Source: Phototrophicus methaneseepsis
Lineage (GTDB): Bacteria > Chloroflexota > Anaerolineae > Aggregatilineales > Phototrophicaceae
DNA: 64,000 bases
Direction of reading: 5' to 3'
Assembly (NCBI RefSeq): GCF_015500095.1
Contig: NZ_CP062983.1
Coordinates: forward strand, 2,914,001-2,978,000
Shown here: positions 50,863 through 61,069 of the stretch, in pieces
Layout: every line of letters begins with the position of its first letter
Numbering within the stretch: position 1 is the first letter of the stretch
Position numbers and translations under genes: made by a program
Notes under the pieces: model-generated
Told to the model about the DNA's origin: nothing
What the model saw: the letters and a program-made list of their open reading frames with translations, nothing else
The model's database searches: none

Positions 50863-53412
50863 GGGCAAATCGGCCCCAATCCTATTCTGGAAATGAGCCA
50901 ATGTTCGATAGGCTGTGTCTCGCACCGCTTCGTTGGGGTCGTGCAGATGCTTATAAACGTTGCTAATCTGGTTTAAAAGGCCCAACTGCGTGATGGTCAA
51001 CAGGGCCAGATAGCGAGTCTGGGGTTGTCGGCTTTCCAGGGCAAAGCTAAGCATTTCATCCCCTGTGACATCATCAGATATTGCCCCCGTGCGTTGCTGC
51101 TGTTGGCCCCATTCCAACAGCCAGGGGATTGCATTTGCACTGGGGTAGCCATTGACCCCCTGACTTTCTTTTTCATACAACACCCTGAAGACTTCCATGG
51201 CTGCTAGCCGGACGTAGTATTCTTCCTTGCCAGAAGAGACGACTTCATTAATCGTGATCAACGCCCAGTTTGTACGGATGCGCCCCAGGCCAAACAGGAT
51301 AGCGCGGCGCAGCAGAATATCCGTTTCTTCATTGATGGCTTTATATAAAGTTTCATAGCCGATGTCTGGGTACATAGCTAACATTTCAGCCGCCGCACGT
51401 CGCACGCCTCTGTTTTCTGAGCGCTGCATAGCTTCTAGCACGACATTAAGTGCATCTTTTGTGCCGATTGCCCCTAAGGCAAGTGTTGCAGAAATCTGGA
51501 CCATTTCATCTGGAATGGTAAAGAGCTTTCTCAGTGGGTTGATTGCCCCGGCATCATGCAGTGCGCCCAGGCCCAGGCTGCTTAAAATGCGTATATCCGG
51601 GTTTGGGTTTTGTAGGGCAGCGCGCAAGATCATCTTGCTGCCTTCGTCACGGCTGGCGACTAACGCCGCCGCGATTTGTTCCCGGACGCGGATGAACTGA
51701 TTCGGCGCAACGAACATATTGCCCAGTAAACGCAAGATATGCTGGCGCCAGGTGGCTTGTTTACCCGCATATGCCAGCCATTGTGTGATATCGAGAACGT
51801 GAGATAAGAGCACATCTTTGGGTTGTTGCAAGTGTGCCCGTACAGCGGCATCAATTGGGACAAGCTCTGCCGCGTACCCAATGGCTCTCATCCAGCGAGG
51901 CTGACTTGCTTTTTCAATGAGCTCTGTTTCTTCTGCATATTGCAGGCCCTGGGCCGCAATATATGCAGCCAAGACATGGTGCCGGAACTGATACTGGCCT
52001 GGAGCAAGCTGTCTTAGAACTCCCTGGGTTTTTAAGTGCGTCAGTATAAGCTGCGTCCGGCGCTGTGGCATGCGCTCTCGTGATTTTTCTGTTGTGTCTT
52101 CAGCGGCGTCACTGGCAATGTCGAAGGGCGTCCACGTATGAAGGACAGCCTGCTTTTCTGTTGTGACGGCGACCGTAACTCGTCCTGTGTCGAGTTCCTG
52201 TTCCGCGAGTTGTTGTAAATAGGGTAACCATGCTTCTAAATCCGCAAGGCGCTGGTCCAGGAAGTGATGAGGCCATTGGCCCGCTTGAGATGTGAGCATC
52301 TCTGAGTCAGAAGAAACGATATTGCTCAGCAGCGCGATATCGACCGGATGTAAGAGTTGTGATGCGGCTACAAGGTCTATATAAACCAACTCATTCAGGG
52401 CGGTTTCACTGGCTTTGAACTGATTGCTGATTGCTGTGGCGACGTTGGTCTCCGTCCATGGACGTAAGAAAACGGGCACAATATCCAACTCGCTCAGCCA
52501 ATGATAGCCTGTCGGCAGCCCTGTCACGATCAACGTGTTGTTCGGATAGGTTGAAATCAGCGCTTCCAGCCATGTTTGCGCTAATTGCTGCTCAGTTTCG
52601 TTCAGGTCCTCATAACCATCAATGAGCAGTAGCGCATGACCTGTTGCAATGGCACGATACAGGCTTTGTGGTAATGTCTTGGCCGCGATGAAGCTGTATT
52701 GATCCTGCAAAGATTCGATCAATTGCTCTGCCGGGTCCAGCGGAGATTTTGCGCGAGCTAAGTGGCGGCTCAGGCTGGCGAGGTGGCAGTAAATGGGGAT
52801 CGTGCGACGCAGTAGATTGACTTCGTGGTCCTCTTCTTCATCCCCAGTACCGATATATGTGCCACCATCGGCTTCAGCCATGCGCTCCTGTGCTTGTTGG
52901 GCCACGCGGATGCGGTGTTTAATCCGGTTTGCGCGTTCTTCCGGGGAGAGTTTCTCTTCGTAGCGGTCAATCTGGGCCTGAATCTTGTCATAGGGTGGTT
53001 TAAAGTCGAGCAGTTCCAGGCTCCATAAGGCGATGCACATGAGGGCCGTTGTTCGCCCACTTCCATTCACGCCAAGCAGGGCGATGCGCTGTGTTCCCTG
53101 GCTTAATTCTGGGATGCCGAGTGTCGGAATATTATAAGGGGCGTGCATAAACGGGTAGGTGTGGTTTTGTGGCACGACCCGGAAAACGTCGGGGTCTACT
53201 TCTTCTTCTGGCGCGCTAACCAGTGGGTCTGGTGGGATGAAGCGGGGTTCAACAGCAATATCGCTCAAATTATAGCGATCGCCAAAGAGATGGTTTTGCT
53301 GGCAAAAACGCACGAATTCATTCAAGTAGCGACGGTCACCATGCCTGGCTGCATAACGCTGTGTGATCGTTGTGGCCGCAGTTTGTGAGCGCCCAGGAAT
53401 TCTACTTAGCAT
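50851..53412 (-). CDS. NACHT-like P-loop NTPase with C-terminal HEAT repeats
   Basis: The 853-residue cytosolic protein has a basic N-terminus and a P-loop domain (about 90-400). The Walker A stretch reads GVNGSGRTT (114-122), with Arg120 in place of the invariant Lys. The Walker B-like strand is ALLLIDGYEDL, and there is a sensor-like TLIVTGLPTGY. Helical regions follow, then HEAT repeats from about 600 to 850 (ILSSLGLGALHDAGAINPLRK, SATLALGAIGTKDALNVVLEAM). This layout resembles STAND/NACHT regulators, with HEAT repeats as the sensing part. It follows the zinc-ribbon gene on the same strand. Its role is unknown. Confidence 0.8.
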   Translation of the reverse strand: MLSRIPGRSQTAATTITQRYAARHGDRRYLNEFVRFCQQNHLFGDRYNLSDIAVEPRFIPPDPLVSAPEEEVDPDVFRVVPQNHTYPFMHAPYNIPTLGIPELSQGTQRIALLGVNGSGRTTALMCIALWSLELLDFKPPYDKIQAQIDRYEEKLSPEERANRIKHRIRVAQQAQERMAEADGGTYIGTGDEEEDHEVNLLRRTIPIYCHLASLSRHLARAKSPLDPAEQLIESLQDQYSFIAAKTLPQSLYRAIATGHALLLIDGYEDLNETEQQLAQTWLEALISTYPNNTLIVTGLPTGYHWLSELDIVPVFLRPWTETNVATAISNQFKASETALNELVYIDLVAASQLLHPVDIALLSNIVSSDSEMLTSQAGQWPHHFLDQRLADLEAWLPYLQQLAEQELDTGRVTVAVTTEKQAVLHTWTPFDIASDAAEDTTEKSRERMPQRRTQLILTHLKTQGVLRQLAPGQYQFRHHVLAAYIAAQGLQYAEETELIEKASQPRWMRAIGYAAELVPIDAAVRAHLQQPKDVLLSHVLDITQWLAYAGKQATWRQHILRLLGNMFVAPNQFIRVREQIAAALVASRDEGSKMILRAALQNPNPDIRILSSLGLGALHDAGAINPLRKLFTIPDEMVQISATLALGAIGTKDALNVVLEAMQRSENRGVRRAAAEMLAMYPDIGYETLYKAINEETDILLRRAILFGLGRIRTNWALITINEVVSSGKEEYYVRLAAMEVFRVLYEKESQGVNGYPSANAIPWLLEWGQQQQRTGAISDDVTGDEMLSFALESRQPQTRYLALLTITQLGLLNQISNVYKHLHDPNEAVRDTAYRTLAHFQNRIGADLPLPI

Positions 53413-53486
53413 CGCTGTTCCTTCGCTTATTTATCCAGCTTCCATCTATCATGTGAACGCAATAGCGATTGTGATCTAGCCCAGAT

Positions 53487-54194
53487 TTAAAGATCAACCA
53501 GGATACGGCCGCAGTTACGGCAAGTCACCAATTCATCCTGATCAGATGCACGGACGGCCCTGGCGACACTGTCAATTTGAGTTACGCCGCAGACGGTGCA
53601 GGTATCTTCTTTCATGACTGAGACAGCTCGATTGTTTTTCGTGCGGCGCAGCATGACATACTGATCCAGGATCGATTTATCAATGTGGGTTGCCATTTCC
53701 TGCCGCTGTTTTTCAAGGGCCTGATTATTTGTTTCTAAATCGCCCTTTTCAGTGATGAGGCCTTCGTTGTTGGCTGCGGCGGCTTGTAAAGCATCGTCAT
53801 AGGCTTGCTTGCTGGTATCGAGGACAGCCTGTGCTTGTTCCAATTCCTCCATGGCTTTCAAAAGACGATCATCCCATTCTTCACGCCACTTTTTCAGGGA
53901 ATCCACTTCTTGCTGCATATCTTGCAGTTCTTTTGGATTGGTGACGTTGCCACTATAGAGCCGAGATTCTGTTGTTTTTTGTTTTTCTTCATTAACCTGG
54001 ATGCGGTGCTCAATATCGCTGAATTCTGCTTTGGCAGGTTTGAACTTGGCTTCGGCTTCTTCGAAGTCGGCTTTGGCTGTTTGAACCTCACCATTATCTT
54101 CTAACGAAGTCGTGATTTCGCGCAGGCGCCGCTTATTACCGATGAGTTTCAGCTCCACTTCCTGGAGGTCATACAAGGCACGGGCAGTATTCAT
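53487..54194 (-). CDS. Coiled-coil protein with C-terminal C4 zinc ribbon (CT398/DUF164-like)
   Basis: The 235-residue protein is a long antiparallel coiled coil (about 5-180). A zinc ribbon ends it, with Cys pairs CTVC and CRNC (about residues 200-230; EDTCTVCGVTQIDS and LVTCRNCGRIL). This is the layout of the zf-RING_7/DUF164 family, whose members have been linked with sigma54 and secretion components in Chlamydia and with RNA-associated roles elsewhere. It starts with MNTARALYDLQEVELKLIG, the usual opening. It precedes the NTPase gene by 74 bases. Confidence 0.9.
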   Translation of the reverse strand: MNTARALYDLQEVELKLIGNKRRLREITTSLEDNGEVQTAKADFEEAEAKFKPAKAEFSDIEHRIQVNEEKQKTTESRLYSGNVTNPKELQDMQQEVDSLKKWREEWDDRLLKAMEELEQAQAVLDTSKQAYDDALQAAAANNEGLITEKGDLETNNQALEKQRQEMATHIDKSILDQYVMLRRTKNNRAVSVMKEDTCTVCGVTQIDSVARAVRASDQDELVTCRNCGRILVDL

Positions 54195-54402
54195 AAGGAA
54201 ACGGGCTTTCTATTGAGTCGTATAGTTAAGTATCACGAGCGCTCTACAACACGTTAATCGTGATTTTCGACAGAGAATCTCGCTATCCACAGAGCCTATT
54301 CAACACCATAATAAAGATATTCATAGATGTGCTACCCTGTGAACCATGATACTCTAATTCTAACGATAGTCTGCGAAATCCCCAATTAAAGAGTAGCGGA
54401 TT

Positions 54403-56079
54403 GTGGTGAATCAAGCGAAGGTGAATGGAATGCAATCGACGTATACGGGTTATGTTGGGCGTGCAGAATGGCGCTGGGTGAGTGTTGTTACAGCGCTGGT
54501 CGTGATTTTGACCACACTGCCTTATCTCGTTGTTGCCTTCTATCCTTCTTCTGAACATTTCCTAGGTGTGCTGTATCACTATCAAGATGGGGCTGTTTAT
54601 CTTTCCAAGATGATGCAGGGTGCGCAGGGGGCCTGGCTTGTACACTTCCAGCATACGCCGGAACCTCATCTGAGCGCTTTGATTTATCCGATCTATATCA
54701 TTCTGGGGCAATTAGCGCGCTTATCTTTCATCCCGATTGTGCTGGTCTTCCATGTCGTGCGTTTGCTATCGATGCTGGTGATGTGCTCTGCTTTGTATCA
54801 GTTAGGCGCGTCGATATGGGTTAAAGTGCGGGCTCGCCGGATTTTCTTCATCATTGTGATGTTCGGCTCTGGCTTTGGCTGGCTGGTTGCGATCGTAAGC
54901 GGCGGTGATTTTTCTACGCCTGATCTGACGATGCCTTCTATTTATCCGCTCTATGCCAGCATTGTAAATGTGCACTACCCACTGACGATTGCCTTCCTGG
55001 CCTTACTCGCGACAGTATTTGTGCACGTCTTCCGCCCAGGTTTTGAGGCTAACCCAACTGTTGATAATGGTGGCGCGATTGCTTTCCTCGTTGGGATTGT
55101 ACTGGCCTTTCTATATCAAGAAGCTTTGTTGGCTATTGTTGTTGCGGTCATTGGCAGCACCCTGGCACAATGGATTTTGCAGCGCAAGGTCACAGCTATG
55201 GAATATCGATGGGCGTTGTGGTTTATCGTCCCGTCCTTGCCCATCGTGCTTTACTATATCGTGGTCAGCGCGAGTAACAGCGCTGTTGAATTGTGGCTCT
55301 CTCAGCGTACAGGGATGCTGCCGTCTCTGCCGTTGATGTTGTTGGGGTTCGGGTTACCCCTCATCCTGGCTATACCGGGCTTAGTGCGTGCGCTTCGGCG
55401 GTTTGAGCCTGATGGCGACCGTTTTATGCTGCTATGGATTTTTTCGATGGTGGTTTCATGTCTTGTATCCACAAACGGGCGGGCGAACTATCTGGCTGGC
55501 TTGATGATCCCGTTAGCTTATTTTGCAACGCGAGCCATTGAAGACTTCTGGTTTAAGAAGATTGTGCTTCGGCGGGCATATCAGCAGCAGCTTTATATTG
55601 TTTTTGTGCCTTTGATTGCGCTGACGAATATTTTTGTTTTGCTATTGCCGGTTCATGGCGTCTTACAAAATCAGCCCATTGGGGCCTTTGTTTCCAATGA
55701 TTATAGAGAAGCCTTCCGTTGGTTAGCTGACCATACGACGACAAATCAGGTTGTGCTTGCCGCTCCCGATGTTGGCACCTGGGTTCCGGTTGAAGTGGGT
55801 GCCCGTGCCTATTATGGCCACCCAATTGAAACTCTCCATGCACGTCAACGCTTGGGAGAGGTAAATCAATTTTATTCGGCTGAAAGTGTAGATGATTGTA
55901 TATTCATCGAAGATGCCGACTTCATACAACAGAATCAGTTTCTCGTCCCATATGTGCTTTTTGGCCCTCAGGAAGCCGCCATTGGTACGCCCCCGTGCCT
56001 GAATGACTTCGTTCTCGTCACACAGTATGGCAATGTTGAAATCTATGCGACTCAGTTTGCAAGTGCGAACCCGGAGTAA
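54403..56079 (+). CDS. Multi-pass GT-C-like membrane protein
   Basis: The 558-residue protein has about 10-11 membrane helices and a C-terminal soluble domain (about 430-550; EAFRWLADHTTTNQVVLAAPDVGTW). Asp62 in YHYQDGAVYL lies just after the first helix, the place of the acidic catalytic residue in GT-C enzymes. Such proteins transfer sugars from polyprenyl donors on the outer face. The start is a GTG at 54403 in the longest frame; an ATG at 54430 with AAGGTG upstream is just as good. It is the first of five related genes but is separated from the next by 80 bases. Confidence 0.75.
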   Translation: MVNQAKVNGMQSTYTGYVGRAEWRWVSVVTALVVILTTLPYLVVAFYPSSEHFLGVLYHYQDGAVYLSKMMQGAQGAWLVHFQHTPEPHLSALIYPIYIILGQLARLSFIPIVLVFHVVRLLSMLVMCSALYQLGASIWVKVRARRIFFIIVMFGSGFGWLVAIVSGGDFSTPDLTMPSIYPLYASIVNVHYPLTIAFLALLATVFVHVFRPGFEANPTVDNGGAIAFLVGIVLAFLYQEALLAIVVAVIGSTLAQWILQRKVTAMEYRWALWFIVPSLPIVLYYIVVSASNSAVELWLSQRTGMLPSLPLMLLGFGLPLILAIPGLVRALRRFEPDGDRFMLLWIFSMVVSCLVSTNGRANYLAGLMIPLAYFATRAIEDFWFKKIVLRRAYQQQLYIVFVPLIALTNIFVLLLPVHGVLQNQPIGAFVSNDYREAFRWLADHTTTNQVVLAAPDVGTWVPVEVGARAYYGHPIETLHARQRLGEVNQFYSAESVDDCIFIEDADFIQQNQFLVPYVLFGPQEAAIGTPPCLNDFVLVTQYGNVEIYATQFASANPE

Positions 56080-56159
56080 GCTGAGTTTAGGCCTCGTACT
56101 TGGCATCCTTTATGCAGTAATACAAATTTTTCTTGTAATCTGAACAACGATAGACTGTC

Positions 56160-57686
56160 GTGTTTTTTCAACCAGGCAGGCACATTTTGAGCAGTCTTTG
56201 CCCCTGGTCCAACCATGTGAAGAAAGCCAATATCGTGCAACGATTAACCATCCAGAGAACAGCCATCATTGTCCTGTTCTTGCTTTTGTTTGCGATGGCC
56301 TCACGCATTCCTGTTGATGGCGATATGTGGTGGCATCTCGGTAGCGGGCGCGCCATCCTGACAGAAGGCCACCTGATCTATAACGATCCTTTTTCTCATA
56401 CACTTCCCGGTGCGTATCGCGTGAACTTTGATTGGGGGATGCAGGTGATGATGTATCCTCTCTGGCAGTTGGGCGGCATGACGGCCATGATGCTGATGAC
56501 ATCAATCCTGGCTGTGGCTGGCATGTTTTTTGTTTATAAAGCGATGCCAGATAACCCCTATTTGAATGCTATTCTGATTGTGCTCACTGCTGCGGCTGCG
56601 GCTGTTTTCTGGTCTCCGCGGCCACAAATGGCGACTTTCATCTTCACCTGCCTGACGGTGTATCTTTTGTGTCGGTATAAGTGGTACGGTGAAGACCGTC
56701 TGTGGCTTTTTGTGCCGCTGATGCTGTTTTGGTGCAATATGCATGCTGGATATATCGTCGGGTTTGTCTTGCTGGGTGGTCTGACGGCAGGGGAGATCCT
56801 CAATAACTTGCTCCAACCCGGTAAAGTTTCAAACATAGGGTGGCCCGGTGTGCGCAAGCTCATTATCGTAGGCATATTGGGTTTACTTGTGCTACCCATC
56901 AACCCATATGGGCTGGATTTGCTGATTGTGCCGTTTCAGACCTTCGGCATGCAGTTCTTGCGAGATTATATCCAGGAGTGGCAGCGCCCGGTTTTGACGG
57001 ATACGCAGGTATTGCCCTTCACATTGATGCTGATCCTCACACCAGTGAGCATGTTACTCAGTAAGCGGCGAATTGATTTTGGTGAGATTATCTTGCTCTT
57101 GGGGCCAGCGTATCTGGCGTTGACGGCAGCGCGTAACATATCTGTGTTTGCTGTCGTCGCTGCGCCGGTTATTGCCGTACATCTAAATGCCTTTTTACAG
57201 CGTCGTGGTTGGGTCATCAATGCGGTGCAGCGCCCCACACGCATGATGGTGCGGATGAATGTGGTGCTAATTGCTGTGGTTGGATTGAGCGTTGGCCTTC
57301 ATGTACTCTCGAATGCACTACCCAGCGTACAGGCAGATGCATTGGAGGATTTTTTCCCTGTCGAGGCTGTTGAATACATGCGGACCCAGGATTATGAGGG
57401 CGAGATGTTCAATAGCTATAACTGGGGTGGTTATTTAATCTTCTTTTATCCAGAAGCACGCGTGTTCATTGATGGGCGCTCCGATATGTATCGCGATTTT
57501 GTGGATGACTTCGCCCAGGTTGCTTTGGGTGCGACGGATTTCCGCCCCATGTTCGATGAATATAACGTGGGCTATGCGCTCATTGAATCAGGTGGCGAAA
57601 TGGACGCCGTGCTTAGCGAGGCGGATGGCTGGCAGAGGACCTACGAAGACGAGATGGCAACGATCTTTGTGCGAGAGGATGCTTAG
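56160..57686 (+). CDS. Multi-pass GT-C-like membrane protein
   Basis: The 508-residue protein has about 10 membrane helices. The first outer loop has PVDGDMWWHLGSGRAI (Asp53, Asp55) and PFSHTLPG, the pattern of a common uncharacterised Chloroflexota/Actinobacteria family. The C-terminal soluble part (about 400-500) has SYNWGGYLIFFYPEARVFIDGRSDMY. The true start may be later: GTG codons at about residues 20 and 26 precede the first helix. The ATG start of the next gene lies 1 base after the stop, which indicates translational coupling. Confidence 0.75.
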   Translation: MFFQPGRHILSSLCPWSNHVKKANIVQRLTIQRTAIIVLFLLLFAMASRIPVDGDMWWHLGSGRAILTEGHLIYNDPFSHTLPGAYRVNFDWGMQVMMYPLWQLGGMTAMMLMTSILAVAGMFFVYKAMPDNPYLNAILIVLTAAAAAVFWSPRPQMATFIFTCLTVYLLCRYKWYGEDRLWLFVPLMLFWCNMHAGYIVGFVLLGGLTAGEILNNLLQPGKVSNIGWPGVRKLIIVGILGLLVLPINPYGLDLLIVPFQTFGMQFLRDYIQEWQRPVLTDTQVLPFTLMLILTPVSMLLSKRRIDFGEIILLLGPAYLALTAARNISVFAVVAAPVIAVHLNAFLQRRGWVINAVQRPTRMMVRMNVVLIAVVGLSVGLHVLSNALPSVQADALEDFFPVEAVEYMRTQDYEGEMFNSYNWGGYLIFFYPEARVFIDGRSDMYRDFVDDFAQVALGATDFRPMFDEYNVGYALIESGGEMDAVLSEADGWQRTYEDEMATIFVREDA

Positions 57687-57687
57687 C

Positions 57688-58962
57688 ATGCAACGAGAAC
57701 CGCTGCGGCTGCATCAACTTCTGGCGGATTTTCGGCTATTGATGATCTTGTTCATTTCATTCCGGGTTATGATGTTGCTGGCTTATCAGCCTTTTTTTAT
57801 TGATGGCAATGAACGGGGTGTTGGGACCGGCGGCGACCGACTCTACTACTATCAACTCACTGCGCTTGCTGATGAGGGATACTTGCCATTTCGTGATTGG
57901 TGGAGTGAGTTCCCGCCCCTGCTATATGTGGTGACAACGGGCGTGTATCTGGGTCTGGGGCAAAGTGCGACATACGATACCTGGTCGCTAATCATGGGCT
58001 TGCTGAGTGTGGCTTCGGAAACAGGTGTTTTGCTACTGTTATACGCTATCGCGAGTAAGCTGCACGGTAAAAGCACAGCCATCGCGCTCTCCTGGGTTTA
58101 TGCCGTTCTGTTTATGCCGATTGTGTTTGCATGGTGGAATATGAACACTTTCGTGCTTTTCTTCCTCCTGTTGGGGCTCTATTGGATGATCCGTAATCAG
58201 GATATGCGCTCCGCTATTGCAATTGCAATCGGTGCGCTTTTTAAATTCGTCCCCATATTGGCTATTGGGGCTGCGATCCGTTTCTGGCACCCTGAGCGGG
58301 CTCTGCGCTATGTTGCGATTGCATTGGGCTTTTTTGCACTGGTTTATGTGCCGTTTTTCATGATTAACAGTGAGACTGCGAGTATTTCGCTCACGGTACA
58401 ATTTGGCAAACCTTCTTACCAAACTATCTGGGCTCTTATTGACGGCAATTATACGACCGGTAATTTCGGCGCTGTGGAAGAACGTCTCGATCCATCATCG
58501 GCTGCGAATGCCGACGAGGCGAAAAATCCGTCTGTGGTCCCTGGTTGGTTACGCCTGGGTGTGGCTGCGTTGATCGGCTTATTTGTCTTTATGCGTGTGC
58601 GCCGTTTTGATGACCGGGGGATGATTGCGTTTGTTGCCATTACCCTGCTCATCTTTTATCTGCAATCGCAGGGATGGAGCCCACAATGGCTGGCGGAAAT
58701 TATTGTGCTGACGCTGCTCATCTTCCCAACGCGTGATGGGGTCCTTGTATGTATCATGCTGAGTTTCCTCGCATTGATTGAATATCCGTTTATTTTCATT
58801 CGCACAGCGGAAACAGGCGGTTACATTCTCCCGGCGCATCCGATGTTCTGGCCGTGGGTGGGTGTGGTTGTCTTGCGCACGCTCGTGCTGATCGGCTTGG
58901 CCGTTGCTCTTTATCAAAAGCTGCGCCAGCCTCCATTACCGGAAGGTGTAATCCGTGAATAG
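57688..58962 (+). CDS. Multi-pass GT-C-like membrane protein (GT87/DUF2029-like)
   Basis: From the ATG at 57688 the protein is 424 residues with about 9-10 membrane helices. The first outer loop has GTGGDRLYYYQLTALADEGYLPFRDWWSEFPPLLY (in pieces, with Asp50 in the GGD position), typical of polyprenol-mannose-dependent GT87-like proteins. It lacks the C-terminal soluble domain of its neighbours. It begins 1 base after the previous stop and overlaps the next gene by 8 bases. The longer frame that runs back into the previous gene is not used. Confidence 0.78.
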   Translation: MQREPLRLHQLLADFRLLMILFISFRVMMLLAYQPFFIDGNERGVGTGGDRLYYYQLTALADEGYLPFRDWWSEFPPLLYVVTTGVYLGLGQSATYDTWSLIMGLLSVASETGVLLLLYAIASKLHGKSTAIALSWVYAVLFMPIVFAWWNMNTFVLFFLLLGLYWMIRNQDMRSAIAIAIGALFKFVPILAIGAAIRFWHPERALRYVAIALGFFALVYVPFFMINSETASISLTVQFGKPSYQTIWALIDGNYTTGNFGAVEERLDPSSAANADEAKNPSVVPGWLRLGVAALIGLFVFMRVRRFDDRGMIAFVAITLLIFYLQSQGWSPQWLAEIIVLTLLIFPTRDGVLVCIMLSFLALIEYPFIFIRTAETGGYILPAHPMFWPWVGVVVLRTLVLIGLAVALYQKLRQPPLPEGVIRE

Positions 58963-59494
58963 GATGTTAGAAGCCTGGGAAACATTGCTCGAACAGGCGG
59001 AAAATGGCGATTATGATGAACAGCAAGATGCCCTCTTCCAGATCGGGCTGATATTGGAGCGCCATAATCCGGCCATAGAAGGGGAGCCGGATATGTACGA
59101 AGAAGCGCTCTCAAGAGAGCTACTTCGTTTGACGCTGGCCCCATCACGTCAGGCTGATGCTATCAATGATCTGCTTAAGTGGGCTATTCAGGATGCCGCT
59201 GCCGCGGATGCGTGCCTTTATGCGGTTAGCCGAGCTGAGGTTGGTCTCGTGATTGAGCCGTTGCTGCAGTTCATTCAGCGGCAAGGGCCCAAAATGAACG
59301 ATGAAGTTGCTTACCAGACTGTTGTGGCGTTGGATACTTGCCTGCGCCAAGGCTTGGATGCCGTTAAGCAAGCCCTTGCCAAGTATGACCCCACGGCACA
59401 ACTGGATGAATGGCAAGATGCGGATGATGATTTGCTGGCTGATAAAGCTTTGTTTGCCCTGCGCCGGGTGAATCATCTGTTGGGGCAAGCTTAG
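58955..59494 (+). CDS. Alpha-helical cytosolic protein (179 aa) inside the GT-C operon, unknown
   Basis: The protein starts with GTG at 58955, overlapping the preceding gene by 8 bases, and the next gene begins on the base after its stop. It is acidic, has no membrane helix, and consists of short paired helices, for example LEAWETLLEQAENGDYDEQQDALFQIGLILER and DEVAYQTVVALDTCLRQGLDAVKQALAKY. The pattern suggests a HEAT/Armadillo-like solenoid. Its strict coupling with membrane glycosyltransferase-like genes suggests that it is a cytosolic partner. No known family was recognised. Confidence 0.7.
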   Translation: MNRMLEAWETLLEQAENGDYDEQQDALFQIGLILERHNPAIEGEPDMYEEALSRELLRLTLAPSRQADAINDLLKWAIQDAAAADACLYAVSRAEVGLVIEPLLQFIQRQGPKMNDEVAYQTVVALDTCLRQGLDAVKQALAKYDPTAQLDEWQDADDDLLADKALFALRRVNHLLGQA

Positions 59495-61069
59495 ATGAAG
59501 CGACTTTTACAACGCCCATATCCCCTTGTCATGCTGATCCTAGCGGTCGTGGTGGTTCGCTTTTTTAATGAACGTCCTGGATATACAGATGCATTTTATC
59601 ATTACAATGCTGCTGTCCGTGTTGCTTCTGGGGATGGCTTTGTCGATGATTATCTATGGACCTATATCGGTGCACCGGATGAGTTGCCCGCGCCATCGCA
59701 TCTTTACTGGATGCCGTTGACGAGTATGGTGGCCGCTTTGGGTATGTGGTTGTTTGGTACGACTTACCTGGCGGCACAAATCGGCCTGATTTTATGCATC
59801 TGGGGAGCTTTGCTGATCACGTATTGGCTTGCCTTGCGGCTGACAGGGCGCCTGATGTATGCGTGGGCATCCGGCTTGACCTTGCTGATGGGTGGTTTCC
59901 TCATGCGCGTTTGGGGCGTGACGGATACCTTCGCAATTTATGCTTTTGTGGGGGCTGCTGCGCTGGCCTGTATGGGGCTGGGGCTGACGGAAACGCGCCG
60001 ACCATGGTTGTGGTGGCTGTTGGCGGGTCTCTTCACAGCGCTAGGCCACCTGACGCGCAGTGATGGCTTGATTTTGCTGATTGTCGCTGGTGTGGCTCTT
60101 TTCTGGCCGGGGGATTTTTTGCAAAAGCGCGGTACGCTGCTGCAACGGCTGCGTTGGCTTGTGATTTTCCTGGTTGCTTATGGGATCATCATGCTGCCCT
60201 GGTTTTTACGCAACCTGGACGCTGTGGGTCATATTTTGCCCGTCGGAGGTACACAGGCGGTCTGGTATACCGAATATAATGATCTGTTCAATTATCCGCC
60301 GGATGCAAACCCACAGACTTTTTTCGCAGATGGGTTGGGTTTGCTGGTTGAATCGCGCTTGCAAGGCTTGTCTTCTGCTTTGCAGAATTTGCTAGCAATT
60401 GAAGGTTATATTGTCCTGCTGCCCTTTATGCTTTACGGCTTATGGCTCAAACGACGCGATCCATTCCTGCGGCCAATGTGGTTGTTCGCCCTGGGTATTC
60501 ACCTAGCCTTTGCCTTTGTCTTTACATTCCCTGGCATTCGGGGTGGTATGTTCCATGCGCTGGTTGCTCTGATGCCGTTCTGGTGTGTGCTTGGTTTTGC
60601 TGGCCTGGATGCCTTTATAGATGTGATTGGTAAGCGTTATCGTCGTTGGAACGTGCGTCGTGCCAAAATGGTGTATCCGTGGATGCTGGTCGGGGTAATT
60701 ATCATCATGGGGCTGGCGCTATCGCTGCCGCAGCGCCTCGTTGATCGGCAGATTGTACCCGATCTTTATCAGGCCTTGATAGAGACCTTACCAGACGATG
60801 CCCGTGTGATGATCAACGACCCGGCGCAATTATATTATTATACGGGGCTGGGCGGTGTAACCTTAGTCAATGAGCCGCCTGAGACGGCTTTAGCTGTCGC
60901 CGATCAGTATCATGTGGATTATCTTGTGATTGAGTATCGGGATACGCCGGAAGGGCAGTATATATCTGCGCCAGAGCCTTTCTTTTTTGACCTTGATGAG
61001 CCACCTGCTTTCTTTGATCCCATTGAGTTAAATATTTCTGGAGCGCGCCTGTATGCAATCAATCATTAA
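59495..61069 (+). CDS. Multi-pass GT-C-like membrane protein (ArnT/PMT-like)
   Basis: The 524-residue protein has about 10-11 helices. The first outer loop reads PGYTDAFYHYNAAVRVASGDGFVDDY with Asp32 at the GT-C acidic position, and SHLYWMPLTSM follows. The C-terminal soluble part (about 430-520) includes LPDDARVMINDPAQLYYYTG and YHVDYLVIEY, like the equivalent regions in its neighbours. It starts directly after the stop of the helical gene and overlaps the next gene by 17 bases. It is likely a polyprenyl-phosphate-sugar-dependent transferase; sugar and acceptor are unknown. Confidence 0.78.
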   Translation: MKRLLQRPYPLVMLILAVVVVRFFNERPGYTDAFYHYNAAVRVASGDGFVDDYLWTYIGAPDELPAPSHLYWMPLTSMVAALGMWLFGTTYLAAQIGLILCIWGALLITYWLALRLTGRLMYAWASGLTLLMGGFLMRVWGVTDTFAIYAFVGAAALACMGLGLTETRRPWLWWLLAGLFTALGHLTRSDGLILLIVAGVALFWPGDFLQKRGTLLQRLRWLVIFLVAYGIIMLPWFLRNLDAVGHILPVGGTQAVWYTEYNDLFNYPPDANPQTFFADGLGLLVESRLQGLSSALQNLLAIEGYIVLLPFMLYGLWLKRRDPFLRPMWLFALGIHLAFAFVFTFPGIRGGMFHALVALMPFWCVLGFAGLDAFIDVIGKRYRRWNVRRAKMVYPWMLVGVIIIMGLALSLPQRLVDRQIVPDLYQALIETLPDDARVMINDPAQLYYYTGLGGVTLVNEPPETALAVADQYHVDYLVIEYRDTPEGQYISAPEPFFFDLDEPPAFFDPIELNISGARLYAINH

